From: Bordetella parapertussis | Lineage (GTDB): Bacteria > Pseudomonadota > Gammaproteobacteria > Burkholderiales > Burkholderiaceae_B | Length of the DNA: 10,833 nt | Assembly: GCA_945862495.1 (NCBI GenBank) | Contig: CAMAYM010000086.1 | Span: 1-10,833 of the forward strand | Reading direction: 5' to 3' | Part shown: positions 6,640 to 10,833 of the stretch, piece after piece | How the letters are laid out: each line of letters opens with the position of its first letter | Numbering within the stretch: the first letter of the stretch is position 1 | Made by a program: the position numbers and the translations under genes | The notes under the pieces: model-generated | The model's input: the letters and a program-made list of their open reading frames with translations, nothing else | Told to the model about the DNA's origin: nothing | Database searches by the model: none

Positions 6640-6651
6640 TAGAATGCTCTC

Positions 6652-6867
6652 ATGGTTAAACGATACTCTCAGCTTTATCCCTCTGCCGCACCCCAACAAC
6701 ATGTGTTCACAACCCCGTCCATGGGGGGCGTTCATTCGTCAACGTCTATTTTGAAGATCACAAGCGAGGCGCTTTTTGCGGGTGCTGATGAGCTTGCCAT
6801 TACGCACCAGGGCGCTCAGTACCGTTTGCGTCAGACCGCTTTAGGCAAACTGATCCTGACCAAGTAA
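6652..6867 (+). CDS. hemP: Hemin uptake protein HemP/HmuP
   Basis: This 71-residue protein belongs to the HemP/HmuP family. The conserved part is residues 34-71, with ITSEALFAG, ELAITHQGAQYRLRQT and the terminal GKLILTK. In Bradyrhizobium and Burkholderia, HmuP homologues are needed for expression of the haem receptor gene hmuR, acting as a co-activator; the same role is likely here. It is the first gene of the haem operon, directly downstream of a Fur box. ATG 6652 has no Shine-Dalgarno sequence. An internal ATG at 6721 also lacks one and would leave only the conserved core, so the N-terminal third (1-33) is uncertain. There is no signal peptide, consistent with a cytoplasmic regulator. Confidence 0.88.
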   Translation: MVKRYSQLYPSAAPQQHVFTTPSMGGVHSSTSILKITSEALFAGADELAITHQGAQYRLRQTALGKLILTK

Positions 6868-6888
6868 TTTTATTTTCTTCATGCACGA

Positions 6889-6906
6889 GCCAGCCATCGC
6901 CAGCCA
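6889..6906 (+). repeat. Direct repeat GCCAGCCA, 10-bp period
   Basis: GCCAGCCA occurs at 6889-6896 and again at 6899-6906, a spacing of exactly 10 bp or about one helical turn. It lies in the 66-bp gap between hemP and hmuR, where an activator site for hmuR could be placed. No known binding site is assigned to it. Confidence 0.5.
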
Positions 6907-6909
6907 GTG

Positions 6910-6925
6910 CCTAAATTCATTTAGG
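6910..6925. promoter_or_regulatory. Palindrome containing the hmuR ribosome-binding site
   Basis: CCTAAAT (6910-6916) and ATTTAGG (6919-6925) form a perfect inverted repeat around TC. In RNA it would give a six-pair stem with a TTCA loop. The right arm includes AGG of the hmuR Shine-Dalgarno AGGA (6923-6926, seven bases before the ATG), so it could limit translation. Alternatively it is a protein-binding site in DNA. Confidence 0.5.
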
Positions 6926-6933
6926 ACACACTT

Positions 6934-9198
6934 ATGCGGCGTACCACTCATGCTGTCTCTCCTGTTTTTTTTCATCACCCACCCAATCGCCGTTCTTTTT
7001 CAAGGCTATTCGGCGGCCTAACGGCGAGTCTCACAGCAGGCTTGTATGTAGGCGCCGTCATGGCACAGTCTGCTCAGAGCTCGCAGACTTCTCTCAAAGA
7101 GATGACGGTGAGTGCTACTCGGGGTGAGCGTCGTATAGACGAAGTGCCAGCTTCCGTGACAGTCATCACTTCTGAGACAATTGAACGCGAGGGTGCCCGC
7201 GATTTAAAAGATATTTTCCGCAATGAACTTGACGTCACTGTTCCGTCCGGACCGACGCGCTTTAGTAACGCGGGCACCTCAACAGGGCGGGCAGGTAACG
7301 AGGGCGTCAACATCAGAGGCTTAGGTGGTAATCAGGTCCTCATGCTGATTGATGGCATACGCGTTCCCAATGGGTTTTCCTTTGGTTCATTTCAGACGGG
7401 TCGTGGTGATTATCTTGATGTCGATGGAATTAGATCCGTCGAGGTGCTTCGAGGACCCGCATCAACACAGTACGGTAGCGATGGTCTTGCGGGCGCGGTG
7501 AGTTTTCAAACCCTAAATCCTGCAGACTTATATAAAAAAAATACAGAGGGCGGCGGATTCCTGCGCACAGGTTATACGACTCTCGATCGATCATGGTCTA
7601 GTACGCTCGGACTTGCTGGAAAAAGCGGACCATGGCAAGGGATGATACTCGGCAGTTTTCGACTCGGCCATCAAACGATCAATCAAGGCAGCAATGACGT
7701 TAAAAACCTAGATCGAACTTCTCCCAATCCTGTTGATTACAACAATCGCTATTTACTTGCAAAGACGATTCTCACGATTAATCCGTATCAGCAGTTGGGG
7801 CTGACGCTTGAGTCCCAGCATCGGTCACAGGCTACTGAGGTGTATTCCGCTCGAGCCCTCCCTCCTTACCGTCCATTCAGCACCACCAGCTTTTCAACCA
7901 AAGATCGTATCCGTCGAGATCGCGTTTCATTAGAGCACCGCTATACCGATCTCAGCGCACCTCTGATTCAAAAGTCAGAGACACGTATTTACTGGCAGGA
8001 TGCACAGATCAATCAATTTGCAACCGAAGAACGCTTTCGCGCGCGCGGGCGTACGCGAGATAATACCTATCAAACTAACGTCATAGGTTTAGCCACGCAA
8101 TTTGAAAGCAATCTATCCGGAGTGTTTGATCAGCGATTGACCTATGGTTTGGATTGGAGCCAAGCCAACATTCAGGGCGTACGCAATGGGACAGTTCCGC
8201 CCTACGGTGGGGTCTTTCCAGACAAGCCCTTTCCCAATACGGTTTACACGCTGAGCGGTGCGTTTCTACAAAGCGAAATTGAGCTTGGCGATGTGACGAT
8301 TACGCCTGGCGTACGATTTGATTATTATCGAATCGCACCTTCTACAGCATACCTCGGGCAAGGAAAGGGTCGATCTGGGTATCAAGCCACAACAACAGAT
8401 GGAAATGCATTTACGCCACGCCTGGGCGTCGTCTGGTCTTTGTATCCTCTGTTTGCACCCTATGGTCAATATGCACAGGGATTTCGCGCGCCAACGCCTG
8501 ATCAGGTCAACAACGGCTTTAGAAATTTAGCCTCGGGCTACACCAGTATTGGCAATCCAAACCTCAAGCCTGAGTATGCAGAGAGCCTAGAAATAGGTGT
8601 CAGAGGCAATAGCCAGGCCTTCAATTATTCGCTTTCAGCTTTTAACAATCGTTACAAAAACTTTATCAGCCAAGAGATTGTGGGGGGTCTTGGTCGTCCT
8701 TCAAATCCAACCATCTATCAGTATGTCAACTTAACGGATGCCCATATTCAAGGCGTTGTTGCCAAAGCAAATTGGCACTTTGATAAAAACTGGGGATTAG
8801 AAACTGGTTTTGCTTATCTCAAAGGTGACTCCGCCATCAAAGGGAAAAAGCAACCCCTCAATTCAATTCAACCCCTCAATGTGTTGTTGGGCCTTCGTTA
8901 CGACAGAGAAAACTGGGGCGCGCGTGCCAATTGGTTGTGGAATGCTGGGAAAAGTCCCACACGCATCGCGGCGTCCTCTCCCGCTCAGTTTGCGCCACCC
9001 GCATACGGGACCTTAGATCTTGGTGTGTTTTGGAAGCCTCAGGCCAACATCATCCTAAACGCTAATGTCAATAATCTATTCAACACGCAATATTGGCGGT
9101 GGTCAGACGTGAGTGGCCTCGCAAGCAATAGTGCAATCAAAGATGCGTACACCGCACCTGGTCGCAATATTCAGTTGTCTATTCGTGTTGATTTTTAA
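6934..9198 (+). CDS. hmuR: TonB-dependent haem/haemoglobin receptor
   Basis: This 754-residue outer-membrane receptor imports haem into the periplasm using TonB energy. The signal region is long (about 1-46) with a basic N-part and a hydrophobic stretch from about 26 to 44. A TonB-box-like EMTVSAT is at 56-62. The plug follows, with VNIRGLGGNQVLMLIDGIR and RSVEVLRGPASTQYGSDGLAGAV, typical of the haemoglobin/transferrin/lactoferrin receptor family. The barrel contains the haem-receptor landmarks FRAP (517-520) and NPNL (541-544), and ends in RNIQLSIRVDF with the terminal Phe expected for outer-membrane assembly. The start has AGGA seven bases upstream. Oddly, the FRAP-NPNL segment has no His, and I see no His in the plug. 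It lies between hemP and hmuS, 12 bp before hmuS, in a Fur-regulated haem operon. Confidence 0.93.
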   Translation: MRRTTHAVSPVFFHHPPNRRSFSRLFGGLTASLTAGLYVGAVMAQSAQSSQTSLKEMTVSATRGERRIDEVPASVTVITSETIEREGARDLKDIFRNELDVTVPSGPTRFSNAGTSTGRAGNEGVNIRGLGGNQVLMLIDGIRVPNGFSFGSFQTGRGDYLDVDGIRSVEVLRGPASTQYGSDGLAGAVSFQTLNPADLYKKNTEGGGFLRTGYTTLDRSWSSTLGLAGKSGPWQGMILGSFRLGHQTINQGSNDVKNLDRTSPNPVDYNNRYLLAKTILTINPYQQLGLTLESQHRSQATEVYSARALPPYRPFSTTSFSTKDRIRRDRVSLEHRYTDLSAPLIQKSETRIYWQDAQINQFATEERFRARGRTRDNTYQTNVIGLATQFESNLSGVFDQRLTYGLDWSQANIQGVRNGTVPPYGGVFPDKPFPNTVYTLSGAFLQSEIELGDVTITPGVRFDYYRIAPSTAYLGQGKGRSGYQATTTDGNAFTPRLGVVWSLYPLFAPYGQYAQGFRAPTPDQVNNGFRNLASGYTSIGNPNLKPEYAESLEIGVRGNSQAFNYSLSAFNNRYKNFISQEIVGGLGRPSNPTIYQYVNLTDAHIQGVVAKANWHFDKNWGLETGFAYLKGDSAIKGKKQPLNSIQPLNVLLGLRYDRENWGARANWLWNAGKSPTRIAASSPAQFAPPAYGTLDLGVFWKPQANIILNANVNNLFNTQYWRWSDVSGLASNSAIKDAYTAPGRNIQLSIRVDF

Positions 9199-9210
9199 GA
9201 GGAGAAATTC

Positions 9211-10293
9211 ATGACAGAACCCAATCAGCTTGTTCGTAAAGCCTTTTCTACGATGCGTCGAGATGGTCCACGCAGGCATCGAGACATTGCAAAAATTCTC
9301 TCTATTTCCGAAGCGGAGCTTCTGGCGGCGCATTGCGGTGCAGTATCACCCCAAGAGACGGTCACACTTGAAGCTACGCGTCTAAGCAACCAATGGCCTG
9401 AGCAAATTTCAACATTAGAGACTTTAGGACCATTGATGGCGTTAACGAGAAACGCATCATGCGTTCATGAAAAAACGGGTGTGTATCAACCTGTAACTCA
9501 AACGGGTGATATTGGAATCGTGCTTGGAGAAGCGATTGATTTACGAATCTTTTACAACAATTGGCATTTAGGCTTTGCCCTGAGTGAAAAAACAGCGCGA
9601 GGCTTACAACATAGTATTCAATATTTTGATCGCTATGGCGTCGCAGTCCACAAAGTTTTTTTACTTCCAGACAGTCACATCACGGCATTTAAAGATTTTA
9701 AACATCGTTTTGCTGAAAAAAACCAATCGTCGATCGTGTCTATTGCTTCTGCAGTTCTTGCAAAAGGTGAGTCTGCAGAGGGTGACATTGATGTGGCCGG
9801 ACTTCAGCGAGCGTGGAGTGAGATGGGCGATACGCATGATTTCTATTTATTACTAAAAAAATATAGCGTTTCGAGATTACAGGCATTTCGCTTAGTTGGT
9901 GCACATTTCGCTCAGGCCGTTCGGCCCGGTGAGTGTCGTCGCATTCTCAGTTTAGTCGCTGATAAAAAAATTCCTATCATGGTATTTGTATCGAATCCCG
10001 GTGTGATTCAAATTCATACGGGTCTCATTCATAATATCTCTGTGACTAAGGGCTGGCTCAATGTATTGGATGCTGATTTCAATATGCATCTGCGTCAAGA
10101 TCAAATTATGAGTGCATGGGTAGTGCGAAAGCCTACTGTAGATGGCCTTGTGACATCGTTAGAGATATTTGATCACTCTGGTGCATTGATTCTCATGCTG
10201 TTTGGTCAACGCAAACAGGGAACACCAGAAAATATTCAGTGGAGATCTTTACTGGATAGTCTGTTTGTGGCGAGTCGGTTATGCGCCGCATGA
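9211..10293 (+). CDS. hmuS: Haem-handling/degrading protein HmuS (HemS/ChuX family)
   Basis: This 360-residue cytoplasmic haem protein receives imported haem and either passes it to a haem oxygenase or degrades it; the family includes HemS, ShuS and PhuS. Two related halves are visible. The first has the LTRNASCVHEKTGVY block (78-92). The second has GDTHDFYLLLKKYSVSRLQAFRLVG (206-230), NPGVIQIHTGLIHNI (262-276) and DADFNMHLR (287-295). H209 in the DTHDF segment lines up with the proximal haem ligand of HemS/PhuS. Length is normal. A strong AAGAGGAG sequence (9198-9204) six bases before the ATG overlaps the hmuR stop region, so good translation is expected. Its stop overlaps the hmuT start. 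Confidence 0.93.
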   Translation: MTEPNQLVRKAFSTMRRDGPRRHRDIAKILSISEAELLAAHCGAVSPQETVTLEATRLSNQWPEQISTLETLGPLMALTRNASCVHEKTGVYQPVTQTGDIGIVLGEAIDLRIFYNNWHLGFALSEKTARGLQHSIQYFDRYGVAVHKVFLLPDSHITAFKDFKHRFAEKNQSSIVSIASAVLAKGESAEGDIDVAGLQRAWSEMGDTHDFYLLLKKYSVSRLQAFRLVGAHFAQAVRPGECRRILSLVADKKIPIMVFVSNPGVIQIHTGLIHNISVTKGWLNVLDADFNMHLRQDQIMSAWVVRKPTVDGLVTSLEIFDHSGALILMLFGQRKQGTPENIQWRSLLDSLFVASRLCAA

Positions 10294-10833
10294 CACCAGC
10301 TCGTTTTCCCGAATCGCTTGCGTTTCTGATGCGTAGAAGAGCACTGAGTCGCTTGGGTGCAATTGGCGCTCTTGCATTCAGTCAGAAAATACACTCAACC
10401 AGCCATCCTGACCATGTGCAGCGTATCGTATGCATTGGCGCTGCTTTAACAGAAATTGTTTATGAGATAGGCGCTGAGTCTTATCTTGTTGGCGTGGATT
10501 CTACTTCTACCGTTCCAAAAGCTGCACAACTTTTGCCACAGGTGGGCTATGCACGCAGTCTGTCTGCCGAAGGTATTTTGGCGCTTACACCTACAACCGT
10601 TATTGCGACTGAGGAGGCCGGTCCACCTGGCGTTCTCCGTCAACTATCCGCTGCGGGCGTTGCGGTGGAAGTATTGGATTCTGAATATCGATACGAAGGT
10701 TTGCTTAAACGCATTGCGGTACTCGGACGTCTGCTCAATCAAGAAGCCGCAGCTGTTAGCTTGATTGAGCGGCTGAACCTTGAGTGGAATCAGCTGCATT
10801 TGCCGATCGCCGGTGACGCATCCATCATTTCCG
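10290..10833 (+). CDS. hmuT: Haem ABC transporter periplasmic binding protein HmuT (5' part)
   Basis: The open reading frame runs to the window edge without a stop; 181 codons are visible of an expected 280-300. It encodes a class III periplasmic haem-binding protein of the HmuT/ShuT/PhuT type that delivers haem to HmuUV. An N-terminal export signal covers about residues 1-32, with MRRRALSRLG before a short hydrophobic stretch. Family blocks are RIVCIGAALTEIVYEIGA (45-62), LVGVDSTS (66-73), VGYARSLSAEGILAL (85-99) and ATEEAGPPGVLRQL (106-119). Y87 in VGYARSLSAEG lines up with the Tyr haem ligand known in ShuT and PhuT. I chose ATG 10290, which overlaps the hmuS stop (ATGA); in-frame ATG 10281 is possible and has a weak GGCGAG six bases upstream. 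Confidence 0.9.
   Translation, partial: MTPARFPESLAFLMRRRALSRLGAIGALAFSQKIHSTSHPDHVQRIVCIGAALTEIVYEIGAESYLVGVDSTSTVPKAAQLLPQVGYARSLSAEGILALTPTTVIATEEAGPPGVLRQLSAAGVAVEVLDSEYRYEGLLKRIAVLGRLLNQEAAAVSLIERLNLEWNQLHLPIAGDASIIS

Noticed and set aside
6868..6933. A second Fur box or independent hmuR promoter in the hemP-hmuR gap
   Set aside because: No sequence there resembles the Fur consensus and no convincing -35/-10 pair is seen; only the repeat and palindrome remain.
8318..8530. 70-codon frame inside hmuR and similar frames on both strands
   Set aside because: They lie wholly inside the receptor gene, whose family motifs continue through these positions.
10446..10764. Short open frames (minus 10446-10643, plus 10486-10764) near the window end
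   Set aside because: The conserved HmuT reading frame from 10290 runs through the same stretch and explains it.

Overview
The window looks like a chromosomal metal-homeostasis locus from a betaproteobacterium, probably a Burkholderiales member of the Alcaligenaceae/Burkholderiaceae type. This is inferred from mid-range base composition, an MmgE/PrpD gene beside transport genes, the DUF1007 + NicO pair, and a hemP-hmuR-hmuS-hmuT order like that of Burkholderia and Bordetella haem loci. I ran no database search, so the taxon is an inference. I see no RNA genes, insertion sequences, CRISPR arrays or phage genes, and no gene-free stretch longer than 90 bp.

Left part (1-3240, + strand): an MmgE/PrpD-family enzyme is followed after 20 bp by a DUF1007 periplasmic protein. 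That protein overlaps by 4 bp a NicO/RcnA-type nickel/cobalt transporter with a large His-rich loop. The DUF1007-NicO pair is probably a metal-export or metal-handling unit.

Middle part (3242-6564): a Zur-like Fur-family repressor is read leftward and meets nicO tail to tail with a 1-bp gap. It is divergent from a tightly overlapping four-gene + strand operon. That operon encodes an 87-residue His-rich single-span membrane protein of unknown function, then the ATPase, permease and metal-binding protein of a ZnuABC-like zinc importer. The 69-bp divergent gap holds two overlapping palindromes whose centres lie 10 bp apart, a very good candidate operator controlling both directions. The likely logic is that zinc-loaded Zur represses both itself and the importer.

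Right part (6565-10833, + strand): 87 bp after znuA, a strong Fur box precedes hemP/hmuP, followed by the outer-membrane haem receptor hmuR, the haem-handling protein hmuS and the periplasmic haem-binding protein hmuT, which is cut by the window end. The hmuU permease and hmuV ATPase genes are expected just downstream. The hemP-hmuR gap holds a helically phased direct repeat and a palindrome that includes the hmuR ribosome-binding site.

The genes of most interest beyond ordinary annotation are the His-rich small membrane protein heading the zinc operon, the DUF1007-NicO pair, and the compact regulatory structures at 3608-3673 and 6889-6926.
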